Source: VFZS01 sp964353255
GTDB lineage: Bacteria; Acidobacteriota; Terriglobia; Bryobacterales; Bryobacteraceae
Reading direction: 5' to 3'
Length of the DNA stretch: 31,959 nt
Assembly (NCBI GenBank): GCA_964353255.1
Contig: CAYGVJ010000060.1
Coordinates: 1 to 31,959 of the forward strand
The notes under the pieces were generated by a model. It did no database searches, was not told the DNA's origin, and worked only from the letters and a program-made list of their open reading frames with translations. How positions within the stretch are numbered: position 1 is the stretch's first letter; every line of letters begins with the position of its first letter. Shown piece after piece: positions 16,561 through 25,415 of this stretch. The position numbers and the translations under genes were made by a program.

Positions 16561-16665
16561 TCAACATCCCTCAAGTTCCTGAATCTGCCGGAGAGCCGCT
16601 CGGATCGCCGCCGGTGGACAGGCCACCAGAGTTCGAAACGCGTCCACGACGGGGAGCCAATTCAT
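16561..16665 (-). CDS. Small 34-residue ORF, uncertain
   Basis: ATG at 16665 to TGA at 16561-16563. The peptide begins MNWLPVVDAFRTL and continues as an amphipathic helix (AAIRAALRQIQELEGC). It resembles short 'MxWLPxxDxYRT' hypothetical proteins I recall from Acidobacteriota. AAGGA directly abuts the ATG, which is poor spacing. Could be a real small protein or a remnant. Confidence 0.3.
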   Translation of the reverse strand: MNWLPVVDAFRTLVACPPAAIRAALRQIQELEGC

Positions 16666-16903
16666 TCCTTGCAACGGTTTCCTCGCAGTTCGTCAACGGC
16701 GGGTTGACCTTCAAGCTTCACCCGCGTGTCTGGATCGTCACGGACCGGGTTCGCAGATCCTATTGAACGTCAACAGTACTGGCCTGGAACCGGACGTGCA
16801 ACCCGGCGTAGAGTGCCAAGCGCCTCGACGGGAGCGTCATCTTGCACTGCGGGCAGCATGGCCATACTAGATGCTGGTGTCTGATATGGTATTCTGGGGC
16901 GCG

Positions 16904-17107
16904 ATGGAGACAGCGCGCAAGATCACTGTCGAGGTGCCGCCGGAGCTTCTCGAGAAGGCGCAACAAGCCAGCGGCGCCGGCATCACCCAGACCGTTCGCA
17001 CCGGGCTGCAGCTAGTTGCGGCATCGCAGACCTACGCGCGGCTACGCCAACTCCGGGGCAAGGTTCGCTTCACGCGCACGTTGGCTGAGTTGAAAGCCGA
17101 CCGATGA
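16904..17107 (+). CDS. vapB: VapB-type antitoxin
   Basis: 67 residues from the ATG at 16904; a longer frame from 16871 has no better ribosome site. The first 20 residues (KITVEVPPELLEKAQQ) form the strand-helix start of VapB-like DNA-binding antitoxins. The C-terminal part (ARLRQLRGKVRFTRTLAEL) is the typical toxin-wrapping tail. Its stop overlaps the toxin start (ATGA at 17104-17107), the standard arrangement for translational coupling of an antitoxin-first TA pair. It probably represses its own promoter. Confidence 0.82.
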   Translation: METARKITVEVPPELLEKAQQASGAGITQTVRTGLQLVAASQTYARLRQLRGKVRFTRTLAELKADR

Positions 17108-17496
17108 TCGCGGCCGGCACCAGCACATGGATCGCCTTCCTGCAAGGAGACGGCGGCGAGGACGCAGAACTGCTCGATAGGGCGCTCCAGGATCGGCAGG
17201 TGCTGATGGTGCCCGTCGTGCTCACCGAAGTGTTGAGTGAGCCGAGGCTTTCGTCAGAGGTTTCACAAAGGCTCTCAGAACTGCCTCTCATCGAGATCAG
17301 ACCTGGCTATTGGCAAAGGGCGGGTGCTTTGCGAGCGAAAGTGCTGGCAAAGCGCCGCAGGGCGCGTCTCGGGGATGCTCTGATCGCCCAAAGCTGTGTC
17401 GATCGCGGGATTCCCCTGCTTACGCGAGACCGGGACTTCCGGGCGTTCGCCGAAGCTGCCGGCCTCGATCTGGTGATTGGGTTCGCCGCGGACTGA
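17104..17496 (+). CDS. vapC: VapC-type PIN-domain protein lacking the first catalytic Asp
   Basis: 130 residues, the usual PIN toxin length. Motifs in order: the N-terminal strand MIAAGTSTWIAFL, the helix with conserved Glu (VLTEVLSEP), ARLGDALIAQSC with the third acidic residue, and TRDRDFRAFAEAAGL with the last. In this family the first motif reads MIAADTS; here the codon is GGC (Gly5) instead of GAC, so the first metal-binding Asp is lost. VapC toxins cut RNA, usually tRNA or rRNA, with Mg2+. This copy is expected to be weak or inactive unless a neighbouring acid substitutes. No frameshift or truncation is seen. Confidence 0.85.
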   Translation: MIAAGTSTWIAFLQGDGGEDAELLDRALQDRQVLMVPVVLTEVLSEPRLSSEVSQRLSELPLIEIRPGYWQRAGALRAKVLAKRRRARLGDALIAQSCVDRGIPLLTRDRDFRAFAEAAGLDLVIGFAAD

Positions 17497-17599
17497 ACCG
17501 GCCTCTTCCCCATCACCGGAGGCCGTTCCTCACGGTCTCTGCCGCGACTCTCGCGCGCTGGAGGTCGCCCGGAGTCAGACCCGGAGTGAGGTGATCGCT

Positions 17600-17658
17600 A
17601 CAGCAGCCGGAAATTGACTTCTACCGAGGCGTAGACGGCCACCGCCTTGCCGTCCTTG
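17600..17658 (-). repeat. Left 59-bp direct repeat (orphan 3' end of a tonB gene)
   Basis: Identical over all 59 bases to 28334-28392. On the minus strand it encodes the last 19 residues of the TonB-family protein at 28332 (KDGKAVAVYASVEVNFRLL), followed by TAG instead of the TGA of the right copy. Identity ends abruptly on both sides. It is interpreted as the far attachment-site copy left by integration of the 10.7-kb element. Confidence 0.95.
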
Positions 17659-17704
17659 CGATACGATTACAGTCGGGATACCGGAAGGGGGGATTCTCAC
17701 CTCG

Positions 17705-20700
17705 GTGCTGATCCAACAACTGAAGCCCAATGTGATCGTGCGGGGGCCGATACTGCCGGAGCCTGTTCAGGTTCTGGTGGTGACCCAGGTCGGATCGTCT
17801 GTCAAGCTGATCGGAAAGGGCCTGACTTCGGGCCGCGTGCACGAGCCGATCCTAAACGCTGAGCAATTGGCAGCCCTGGAGGCCACCCCGGAGAAGGAGC
17901 CCTTCGACGGCGATTCCAGACGCTTCCGCCTCGGCGTGGAAGCTCTGCGGTTGGGCCTGGCCTACGAATACGATCCGTATTTCTCGCTCTCGATTGCCCG
18001 GGTCGATCCTCTTCCGCACCAACTCGAGGCTGTCTACGACTACTTTCTGAGACTGCCGCGGATTCGATTCCTGCTGGCGGACGATCCCGGCGCCGGCAAG
18101 ACTATCATGGCCGGGCTCCTCATCAAGGAGCTCAAGATCCGCGGCCTCATTCAACGGACGCTCATCGTCGCGCCTGCGAATCTCTGCTTCCAATGGCAGC
18201 GGGAGATGAAGGACAAGTTCCGCGAGGGCTTCGACCTGGTGCGGAGCGACGTCCTGCGGGCCGCCTACGGTTCCAATCCCTGGCAGGAAAGAAACCAGGT
18301 GGTCACTTCGATCTCCTGGGTATCCCGGATTGAGGACGCCAAGGAGAGCCTGCTGCGCAGCCGGTGGGACCTGATTGTCGTTGACGAAGCCCACAAGATG
18401 AGCGCCTACAGCGCCGACAAGAAGACGCTGGCCTACCAGCTCGGTGAGGCGCTCTCGCAGATGACCGACCACTACCTGCTGATGACCGCCACTCCGCACA
18501 AAGGCGATCCGGAGAACTTCTGCCTCTTCCTCGAGTTGCTCGACCGGGACGTTTACGGCGACGTGAAAAGCCTCGAGGAGGCCATGCGGCGCAACGAGGC
18601 GCCGTTCTATCTGCGGCGGGTCAAGGAAGCGCTGGTCACCTTCCCTGATCCCGATACCGGCGAGGTGCGAGCGCTGTTCACCCGGCGCGAGGTGCGCACC
18701 ACCGAGTTCGAGATGAACGACGACGAACTCGAATTCTACGATGCCCTCACCCGGTACGTCGAGGATCAGTCCATCAAGGCCTCGCTGGACAACTCCGCTC
18801 GCGGTCGCGCCCTGGGCTTCACCATGGCGATGCTCCAGCGGCGTTTCGCCTCGAGTGTCCGGGCCGTCCGCCTCAGCCTCGAGCGGATGCGCAACAAGCG
18901 CGAGAAGATCCTCGCTGACCCGGAGGCCTACCGGCAGGAGCAGATCGCCAGGAGTCTGCCCGAGGACTTCGACGATTTGCCCGAAGATGAGCAGCAGGAG
19001 ATCCTGGTCGAGCTGGAAGGCGTGGTTGTCACGGTCGATCCGGCTGCGCTGAGGGAGGAAATCCACCAACTAAGCAAGCTGATCAACCAGGCGCTCGAGC
19101 TGGAAAGACGCGAGGTCGAATCGAAGCTCATCAAGTTGAAGGAGGTGTTGAGCGATCAGGGGGTGTTCGGCGACCGCACCATGAAACTGCTGGTCTTCAC
19201 CGAGCACAAGGACACCTTGGACTACCTGGTCGCAAAGCTCCGAGACGAGTGGCGCCTGACTGTCACCCAGATTCACGGAAGCATGAGGATCGGAGACCGT
19301 GACACGCCGGGCACGCGGATTTACGCCGAGCGTGAGTTCCGCGAGGATTGCCAGGTTCTGGTCGCCACAGAGGCGGCGGGCGAGGGCATCAACCTTGAGT
19401 TCTGCTGGTTCATGGTCAACTATGACATTCCCTGGAACCCAATGCGGTTGGAGCAGCGCATGGGCCGGATCCACCGCTACCGTCAGGAGCGCGATTGCCT
19501 CATCCTGAACTTCGTTTCAACCAGCACGCGTGAGGGACGTGTCCTGCACAAGCTGTTTGAGCGCTTGAAGAAGATCGAAGACGATCTCGACCCCAAGCGC
19601 TCGGGCACGGTGTTCAACGTCCTGGGAGACATTTTCCCGGCCAATCAGCTCGAACGGATGCTGCGCGAGATGTACGCGCGGAACCTGACCGAGGACGTGA
19701 TCAAGAGCCGAATCGTCGAACAGGTGGACGAGCAGCGGTTCCGGCGCATCACCCATTCCACGCTGGAAGGGCTCGCCAAGCGTGAGCTGAACCTGGCCGC
19801 CATCATCGGGAAGTCCGCCGAGGCCAAGGAGCGGCGCCTGGTGCCGGAGGTGGTCGAAGATTTCTTCAAGGAGGCCGGCCCGATCGCCGGCGTCCACCCC
19901 AGGGAGACGGGCAAGGATCAGCACATCTACCGCATCGGAAGGGTTCCTCGCACGCTGTGGCCGATCGGCGAGAGGCTGGAGCCCAGGTTCGGCAGGCTCG
20001 GCCGGGAGTACAGACTCATCACGTTTGACAAGAAGTACCTGGCTGCCAACCCAACCCTCGAATGGGTGACGCCGGGCCACCCGCTCTTCGAGGCCGTCCG
20101 CGAGGAAGCCCTCGCCCAGGTTCAGACGGACCTGCGGCGGGGAGCGCTGTTCTACGATCTGCACCGGGCCGGACCGTCGCGCCTCGACGTCTTCACGGCT
20201 TCCATCCGGGACGGGCGCGGGAACGTCTTGCACAGACGGCTGTTCATTGTGGAGACCGATCTCACCGGCGCCGTGTCGGTCCGCCAGCCTACCCTGCTTC
20301 ATGAGCTGATCGCGGCCCCGGCGGGGCTCGGCACGCCCGAAGATGGCCAGCTACCGGGCCGCGAGCGAGTCGAGCAGTTCCTGGTCGAGCAGGCGCTCGA
20401 GCCGTTCTTGCAGGAAGTGACCGCGCAGCGTCGGAAGGAGGTCGAGATCATCTCCACACACATGGAGATCAGCCTCAACGAGCTGATCCGCCGCCAGAAC
20501 CTCCGACAGGCGGACCTGCTCAGTGCGCAGCTTGCCGGAGACCCGAGTCCGGTGCTGGCGGCCAACATCAAGAACGTTGAAGAACACCTCGACCAGCTCA
20601 CGGCGCGGCTGGAACAGCGCCGCCAGGAGCTCGAGCAGGAGAAGCAGTGTACCATCAGCGGGGTCGAGCATCTGGGCCGAGCGTGGGTGCTTCCCCACCC

Positions 20701-21121
20701 GGAACGCAGTTCTCCGGCGATGGCGCCGCTGGTCCAGGATGACGAGATCGAGGCCATTGCCATCCAGGCCGCCATCGCCCACGAAGAGGCACGAGGCATG
20801 CGCGTGGTCAGTGTGGAGAAAGAGAATCGAGGCTTCGACCTCCTTTCCCGGCGCCCGCATTCCGAGGACCCGGAGACAGCCATCGAGGTGCGGTTCATCG
20901 AGGTGAAGGGCCGCGCCGGTGTGGGCGAGGTGGCGCTCACCACCAATGAGTACAAAGCCGCCGAGCGGCTCCGGAAAGACTACTGGCTGTACGTCGTTTT
21001 CAACTGCGCAACCCAGCCGGCGCTCCATGCTATCAACGACCCGGCGCGGCTGGGCTGGCAGCCGTTGATCAAGGTGGAGCACTACCAGCTTCCTGCCGAG
21101 GCGATTCTGAACGCCCAATGA
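17705..21121 (+). CDS. SNF2-family helicase with C-terminal DUF3883
   Basis: 1138 residues from a GTG with GGAAGGGGGG 12 nt upstream. Superfamily 2 motifs: Walker A DDPGAGKT near residue 125, DEAH box VVDEAHKMS near 225, motif III TATPHKGD near 261, and the C-lobe with EAAGEGINL near 556 and QRMGRIHRYRQ near 583. A long helical region follows. At about 1025-1135 there is a DUF3883 domain with GFDLLSR and FIEVKGR, matching the spacing of a PD-(D/E)xK nuclease core. It probably remodels or translocates on DNA as the engine of the defence cassette. Its last bases overlap the methylase start (ATGA). Confidence 0.9.
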   Translation: MLIQQLKPNVIVRGPILPEPVQVLVVTQVGSSVKLIGKGLTSGRVHEPILNAEQLAALEATPEKEPFDGDSRRFRLGVEALRLGLAYEYDPYFSLSIARVDPLPHQLEAVYDYFLRLPRIRFLLADDPGAGKTIMAGLLIKELKIRGLIQRTLIVAPANLCFQWQREMKDKFREGFDLVRSDVLRAAYGSNPWQERNQVVTSISWVSRIEDAKESLLRSRWDLIVVDEAHKMSAYSADKKTLAYQLGEALSQMTDHYLLMTATPHKGDPENFCLFLELLDRDVYGDVKSLEEAMRRNEAPFYLRRVKEALVTFPDPDTGEVRALFTRREVRTTEFEMNDDELEFYDALTRYVEDQSIKASLDNSARGRALGFTMAMLQRRFASSVRAVRLSLERMRNKREKILADPEAYRQEQIARSLPEDFDDLPEDEQQEILVELEGVVVTVDPAALREEIHQLSKLINQALELERREVESKLIKLKEVLSDQGVFGDRTMKLLVFTEHKDTLDYLVAKLRDEWRLTVTQIHGSMRIGDRDTPGTRIYAEREFREDCQVLVATEAAGEGINLEFCWFMVNYDIPWNPMRLEQRMGRIHRYRQERDCLILNFVSTSTREGRVLHKLFERLKKIEDDLDPKRSGTVFNVLGDIFPANQLERMLREMYARNLTEDVIKSRIVEQVDEQRFRRITHSTLEGLAKRELNLAAIIGKSAEAKERRLVPEVVEDFFKEAGPIAGVHPRETGKDQHIYRIGRVPRTLWPIGERLEPRFGRLGREYRLITFDKKYLAANPTLEWVTPGHPLFEAVREEALAQVQTDLRRGALFYDLHRAGPSRLDVFTASIRDGRGNVLHRRLFIVETDLTGAVSVRQPTLLHELIAAPAGLGTPEDGQLPGRERVEQFLVEQALEPFLQEVTAQRRKEVEIISTHMEISLNELIRRQNLRQADLLSAQLAGDPSPVLAANIKNVEEHLDQLTARLEQRRQELEQEKQCTISGVEHLGRAWVLPHPERSSPAMAPLVQDDEIEAIAIQAAIAHEEARGMRVVSVEKENRGFDLLSRRPHSEDPETAIEVRFIEVKGRAGVGEVALTTNEYKAAERLRKDYWLYVVFNCATQPALHAINDPARLGWQPLIKVEHYQLPAEAILNAQ

Positions 21122-24100
21122 TGGACAAACTACCCAAGCGCCTGATCGAGGTTGATTTGCCGATCCAGCGGATCTCGGCGCATGCGCGGCGGGAGAAGTC
21201 GATCCGGCATGGTCATATTTCGACGTTGCATCTATGGTGGGCGCGCCGGCCGCTGGCGGCCTGCCGTGCGGTGCTGTGCGCCGCCCTGTGGCCCGACCCC
21301 GCCGATCCGCTGTGCCCCCCGGGTTTTCGCCAGGCCGCCGCACGGATCGTAGCCGATTTCGCACGCAAGGTCGCTACTGACAAGGAACTCGCCGCCCACT
21401 GCGCCGCCAATTGGCGCAAGTGGAAGAGCCTGGCGGGCCAGAGCTTCGAGCCGGACAACCCGGTTCACATGAGCGCGCTCCGGTTCGCGTTGCTGGACTT
21501 CATCGCGGATTTCGCCGACTGGGACAACTCCACTCAGCCCGACTATCTGAGGACCAGCCGGGCGCTGACCCAGGCGGCGCATGAGGCGCTGGGCGGGTTG
21601 CCCGGGACGCGGCCGTTGGTGGTGGACCCGTTCGCTGGTGGCGGCTCCATCCCGCTGGAGGCTCTCCGGATCGGCGCTGACGCTTTTGCCAGCGACCTGA
21701 ACCCCGTCGCCGTTCTCCTGAACAAGGTCGTCTTGGAGTACATCCCGAAGTACGGCGCCCGGCTCGCCGAGGAGGTGCGCAGGTGGGGCGCGTGGGTCAA
21801 GGAGCAGGCGGAGAAAGAGCTGAGCCGGTTCTATCCCCCGGCCGAGGTGGACGCCTCGGCATATTTTCCCCGAGTCGAGGAGATCCGGAAGCGCGACGGG
21901 ATGAAGTGGAGGCTGGTCAGGGTGGTGCGGGAGACGCCGATCGCGTACCTGTGGGCGCGGACGGTCACCTGCGAAGGGCCGGGTTGCGGCGCTGAGGTAC
22001 CGCTCATCCGATCCCTGTGGCTGGCGAAGAAGTCGGGCCGAGCCGTGGCGCTGCGAATGCTCCCGAACCGCGAGGCGAAGCGCGTGGATCTGGAGATCAT
22101 CGAGCGCTCCGGCGCGAAGGTGGATCTGGAGGGAACCGTCAGGCGCGGTTCGGCCACCTGCCCCTGCTGCGGGTACTCGACGCCGGTCAAATCAGTGCGG
22201 CGGCAGTTGAAGGCCCGAAAGGGTGGGACCGCGGATGCGCGGCTGCTGGCGGTGGTCTCGACCATACACACCGAGAGGGAGGCGGAGCGATCGCGCGCGA
22301 AGGAGGTGTTTGAAGACCAGGGGCGGTTCTACCGGCTACCGGTCGAGGCGGACCTCGGAGCGGCGCGGGAGGCGGCCGAGGAACTCGAGCGCCGGCAGCG
22401 GGGGCACTCGGGGGCGCTGAGCCTGGTGCCGGATGAAGAAATCTCGCTGAATGAGATTCGACGGATCAGCGTTCCGATCTACGGGATGACGCGCTGGGGC
22501 GACCTATTCACCCCGCGCCAGGCGCTGGCGCTGGCAGTGCTGGCCGGCGTGGTGCGGTCGCTGAAGAACGGACAGATCCACGAGGCGGTCCAGACGTGCC
22601 TGGGCCTAGCGGTCAGTCGCCAGGCAATCTACGGCAGCGCAGTGTGTAGCTGGCATGCCTCGCGCGAGATTGTGCGGGACACCTTTGGGCGTCAGGCCGT
22701 GCCCATGGTATGGGACTTCACCGAGGTCGCCACGTTTTCGGGAAGCTCTGGTGACTTCACCGGTGCCTTGGAGTGGGTGACGCGCGTTTGCGAGGAGAAC
22801 GTCCTCGACAATGCGGGAGGCGATGCACAGCAGGTGACAGCTACTGGCCTGCCCCTGCCGGACGACTCGGCGCATTCTGTGGTCACAGACCCGCCTTACT
22901 ACGACGCGGTACCCTACGCGCACCTGTCAGATTTCTTCTACGTTTGGCTCCGCCGGTCGATCGGTCACCTCCATCCGGATCTCTTCCGCAGCCCGGCGGT
23001 CCCGAAGGACGAAGAGATCGTAGTCGATCGCCCGCACGAGCTCAGCAACTCCACGCACGACGTCGCCTACTACGAGCGCGAGCTGACGCGTGCCTTTGCC
23101 GAAGCCCGCAGGGTCCTTCGCCCCGACGGCATCGCGACCATCGTGTTCGCCAGCAAGACAACCGCAAGCTGGGAAGCGATCCTCCAGGCGCTGCTCGATG
23201 CCGGGTGGATCATCACGGCCTCTTGGCCCATCGACACTGAAATGGAGACTCGCGTCGCCGCGCAAGGCCAAGCGCGGCTGGCCTCATCCATCCACTTGGT
23301 CTGCCGCCCTCGGGAAGACGCGGCCGGGGTGGTGGCCGACTCGGTCGGCGACTGGCGGGACGTGCTGGGCGAGCTGCCGGAACGGATACATGCCTGGATG
23401 CCGCGGCTCAAGCAGGAGGGGATCGTCGGGGCCGACGCCATCTTCGCCTGTCTCGGGCCGGCGCTGGAGATCTTCAGCCGGTACTCACGGGTGGAGAAGG
23501 CCAGCGGCGAACAAGTTGGCCTGAGGGATTACCTGCCGCATGTCTGGGCGGCGGTCGCCAAAGAGGCGCTGAGTATGGTCTTCGAAGGCGCCGACGCCTC
23601 CGGCTTCGAGGAAGACGCCCGGCTGACGGCGATGTGGTTGTGGACGCTGAAGACGTCGCCGGTGGCTTCAGCCGAAGCAGCGCCAGGCGAAGAGACGGAG
23701 GAGGACGAGGAGGCGCCTGAACCCGGCAAGAAGCCCAAGCGCCGGGGACTCATGCTGGAGTATGATGCCGCACGGAAGATCGCACAGGGCCTCGGCGCGC
23801 ACCTCGAAGAACTGAAGACCGTCGTGGTGATTCACGGAGATGAAGCGGAACTGCTGAGCGTCTCCGACCGGAGCGCCCACCTGTTCGGCAAGGATGAGCC
23901 GGTAACCATCGAGCGCCGCAAGAAGAAAGATGAGCAGCTCGGCCTGCCAGGCATGGAAGAGGAGTCTGAGAGCCAGGACGCGGCCTGGGCCCTGGGCATC
24001 GCCTCGCAGCCGGGCGCCACAGTGCTCGATCGGCTGCACCAAAGCATGCTGCTTTTCGGCCTGGGCCGCACCGAGGCGCTCAAACGTTTCCTGGTGGATC

Positions 24101-24228
24101 AGGGCGCCGGCAAAGCCCCCCAGTTCTGGGTCTTGGCCCAGGCGCTGGCGGGTCTTTATCCCGCGGGCAGCCAGGAGCTGCGGTGGGTGGAGGGCGTGCT
24201 CGCCCGTAAGAAAGGTTTGGGGTTCTGA
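21118..24228 (+). CDS. DUF1156 adenine-type DNA methyltransferase
   Basis: 1036 residues. It opens with the DUF1156 domain (KRLIEVDLPIQRISAHARREK, then HLWWARRPLAACRA). Methylase motif I DPFAGGGS is near residue 170, followed by SDLNPVAVLLN. The catalytic motif IV DPPYYDAV is near residue 590, so the order is motif I before IV. A zinc-ribbon-like insert lies between them (CEGPGCGAEV near 285 and CPCCGY near 347). Relatives are predicted N6-adenine or N4-cytosine methylases (COG1743). Within the operon it probably marks host DNA so that the helicase and ATPase components act only on unmodified DNA. It is 3 bp from the DUF3800 gene. Confidence 0.92.
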   Translation: MMDKLPKRLIEVDLPIQRISAHARREKSIRHGHISTLHLWWARRPLAACRAVLCAALWPDPADPLCPPGFRQAAARIVADFARKVATDKELAAHCAANWRKWKSLAGQSFEPDNPVHMSALRFALLDFIADFADWDNSTQPDYLRTSRALTQAAHEALGGLPGTRPLVVDPFAGGGSIPLEALRIGADAFASDLNPVAVLLNKVVLEYIPKYGARLAEEVRRWGAWVKEQAEKELSRFYPPAEVDASAYFPRVEEIRKRDGMKWRLVRVVRETPIAYLWARTVTCEGPGCGAEVPLIRSLWLAKKSGRAVALRMLPNREAKRVDLEIIERSGAKVDLEGTVRRGSATCPCCGYSTPVKSVRRQLKARKGGTADARLLAVVSTIHTEREAERSRAKEVFEDQGRFYRLPVEADLGAAREAAEELERRQRGHSGALSLVPDEEISLNEIRRISVPIYGMTRWGDLFTPRQALALAVLAGVVRSLKNGQIHEAVQTCLGLAVSRQAIYGSAVCSWHASREIVRDTFGRQAVPMVWDFTEVATFSGSSGDFTGALEWVTRVCEENVLDNAGGDAQQVTATGLPLPDDSAHSVVTDPPYYDAVPYAHLSDFFYVWLRRSIGHLHPDLFRSPAVPKDEEIVVDRPHELSNSTHDVAYYERELTRAFAEARRVLRPDGIATIVFASKTTASWEAILQALLDAGWIITASWPIDTEMETRVAAQGQARLASSIHLVCRPREDAAGVVADSVGDWRDVLGELPERIHAWMPRLKQEGIVGADAIFACLGPALEIFSRYSRVEKASGEQVGLRDYLPHVWAAVAKEALSMVFEGADASGFEEDARLTAMWLWTLKTSPVASAEAAPGEETEEDEEAPEPGKKPKRRGLMLEYDAARKIAQGLGAHLEELKTVVVIHGDEAELLSVSDRSAHLFGKDEPVTIERRKKKDEQLGLPGMEEESESQDAAWALGIASQPGATVLDRLHQSMLLFGLGRTEALKRFLVDQGAGKAPQFWVLAQALAGLYPAGSQELRWVEGVLARKKGLGF

Positions 24229-24231
24229 CTG

Positions 24232-24918
24232 ATGGAGTACGTCGTCTATTGCGATGAAAGCCGGCACGATGGGCAAGCCCAACATCGCTACATGGCCATC
24301 GGCGGGCTGTGGGTCCCTCGCGCGGTCAAGCCCGATCTGACCCGCCGGTTCCGGCGCCTGTGCGCCTCCGTGGGGCTGCGCTCCGAAATCAAGTGGAGCA
24401 AGGTAAGCGCGGCCCGGCTGGAGGGGTACAAGAGGCTCATCGACTTCTTCATCGACGAGCCGCTAAACTTCCGCGTCATCGTGGTGGACCAATCCCACGT
24501 GGATGCCGACAGGTTCCACGGCGGCGACCGCGAGCTGGGCTTCTACAAGTTCTACTACGAGATGCTGGAGAAGTGGATCGAGGAGGGGAACCAGTACTTG
24601 ATCCTGCTGGACTTCAAGCAGAACAAAGGGGCGGATCGCTATACGACGTTGAGGACCATGCTGGAACGAAGGACGCGGGGGCGGGCCTGGATCACGGACC
24701 TCACGGTGATCGACTCGCGGCAGACCCCCCTGGCGCAGTTATGCGATCTTCTGACCGGCGCCGTGGCCGCGTGCTGGTGCCGGGACCTGGCCGGCGACCG
24801 TCCCAAGCCGGCTCTGGCCCGCCACTTGGCGCAGAAACTGGGCCGAACGTCTCTGCGCATCAGTTCCGCAAGCCCGGCGATGGAGAAGTTCAACATCTTC
24901 TCCATCGACTTGAGCTGA
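24232..24918 (+). CDS. DUF3800 protein, RNase H-like fold predicted
   Basis: 228 residues. The N-terminal strand carries YCDESRHD (Asp8, Glu9), the DUF3800 hallmark. Further acidic positions are Asp127 in ILLDFKQNK and Asp172 in AQLCDLLTGAV, giving the D...D...D layout of an RNase H-like nuclease or transposase core. ATG start 3 bp after the methylase stop, and 4 bp before the next gene. DUF3800 proteins recur in defence islands and near conserved structured RNAs, but their activity is not established to my knowledge. The structured RNA candidate at 25416-25511 fits that association. Confidence 0.9.
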   Translation: MEYVVYCDESRHDGQAQHRYMAIGGLWVPRAVKPDLTRRFRRLCASVGLRSEIKWSKVSAARLEGYKRLIDFFIDEPLNFRVIVVDQSHVDADRFHGGDRELGFYKFYYEMLEKWIEEGNQYLILLDFKQNKGADRYTTLRTMLERRTRGRAWITDLTVIDSRQTPLAQLCDLLTGAVAACWCRDLAGDRPKPALARHLAQKLGRTSLRISSASPAMEKFNIFSIDLS

Positions 24919-24922
24919 CACG

Positions 24923-25414
24923 ATGTCTGGAGTCGAGCTCCAAGCTCTGCTGGAGGACGTTTCCGGACTTGCGGAAGAGCAGTTGAAGGAGAGGGGGTTT
25001 CGGCTATACCGGGAGCTCTACCTGAATCGGGGGCGGTTCGGAGTTCATCAGGCGCATGACGCGCAGACTCTCCTTTTCCACGAAGACCGCTTCGATCACG
25101 GCTTTCGGACCAGCAGCGACCGCCTCGTCGCGCCGGAGAGGAAGGACCTGCTCGACCCAGGCCGGATTGCACGCATCCGGTGGATCGGCCCGGTTGTCAG
25201 AGGCGAAGTTGCCGGCACCGCCTGTTTTGAAGTACCGAGCCCGACGGGAAGATCGATGCCGCCCAATCGTCTCTACGTGCTCTATGCTGAGTTCTATGTC
25301 GTGTGGCTGGAACCGCGAACCCGCGGAGGGTGGAAGTTTTCCTCCGCCTACCCCGCCACACGCGAGCAAGTGAACTGGTACCAACGAGGGGGAAGGACGG
25401 TGGGAAGGTGGTAG
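24923..25414 (+). CDS. Small protein, possible BECR-fold RNase toxin-like C-terminus
   Basis: 163 residues, ATG 4 bp after the DUF3800 stop with little Shine-Dalgarno, so translation is probably coupled. The N-terminal part (about 1-60) is helical then basic. The C-terminus (about 115-163) reads as strands YVLYAEFYVVWLEP and GGWKFSSAYPATREQVNWY. The 'KxxSAYP' strand-turn recalls Barnase/EndoU/ColicinE5/RelE (BECR) nucleases, in which this Ser/Thr and neighbouring basic residues cut RNA. This is a pattern-level suggestion only and no family is confidently recognised. Its 3' end abuts the U tract of the antisense RNA terminator, so the two genes meet tail to tail without overlap. Confidence 0.75.
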   Translation: MSGVELQALLEDVSGLAEEQLKERGFRLYRELYLNRGRFGVHQAHDAQTLLFHEDRFDHGFRTSSDRLVAPERKDLLDPGRIARIRWIGPVVRGEVAGTACFEVPSPTGRSMPPNRLYVLYAEFYVVWLEPRTRGGWKFSSAYPATREQVNWYQRGGRTVGRW

Positions 25415-25415
25415 G

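Larger units (their letters stand above)
16384..16903. other. 520-bp region of gene remnants upstream of vapBC
   Basis: No intact large gene. The minus strand shows a truncated signal-peptide reading frame (16384-16537) and a 34-codon frame (16561-16665), both listed. Towards the right end, TTGCAC (16842-16847) and TACTAG (16865-16870) with a 17-bp spacer could be the vapBC promoter. The remainder shows nothing recognisable. Confidence 0.5.
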
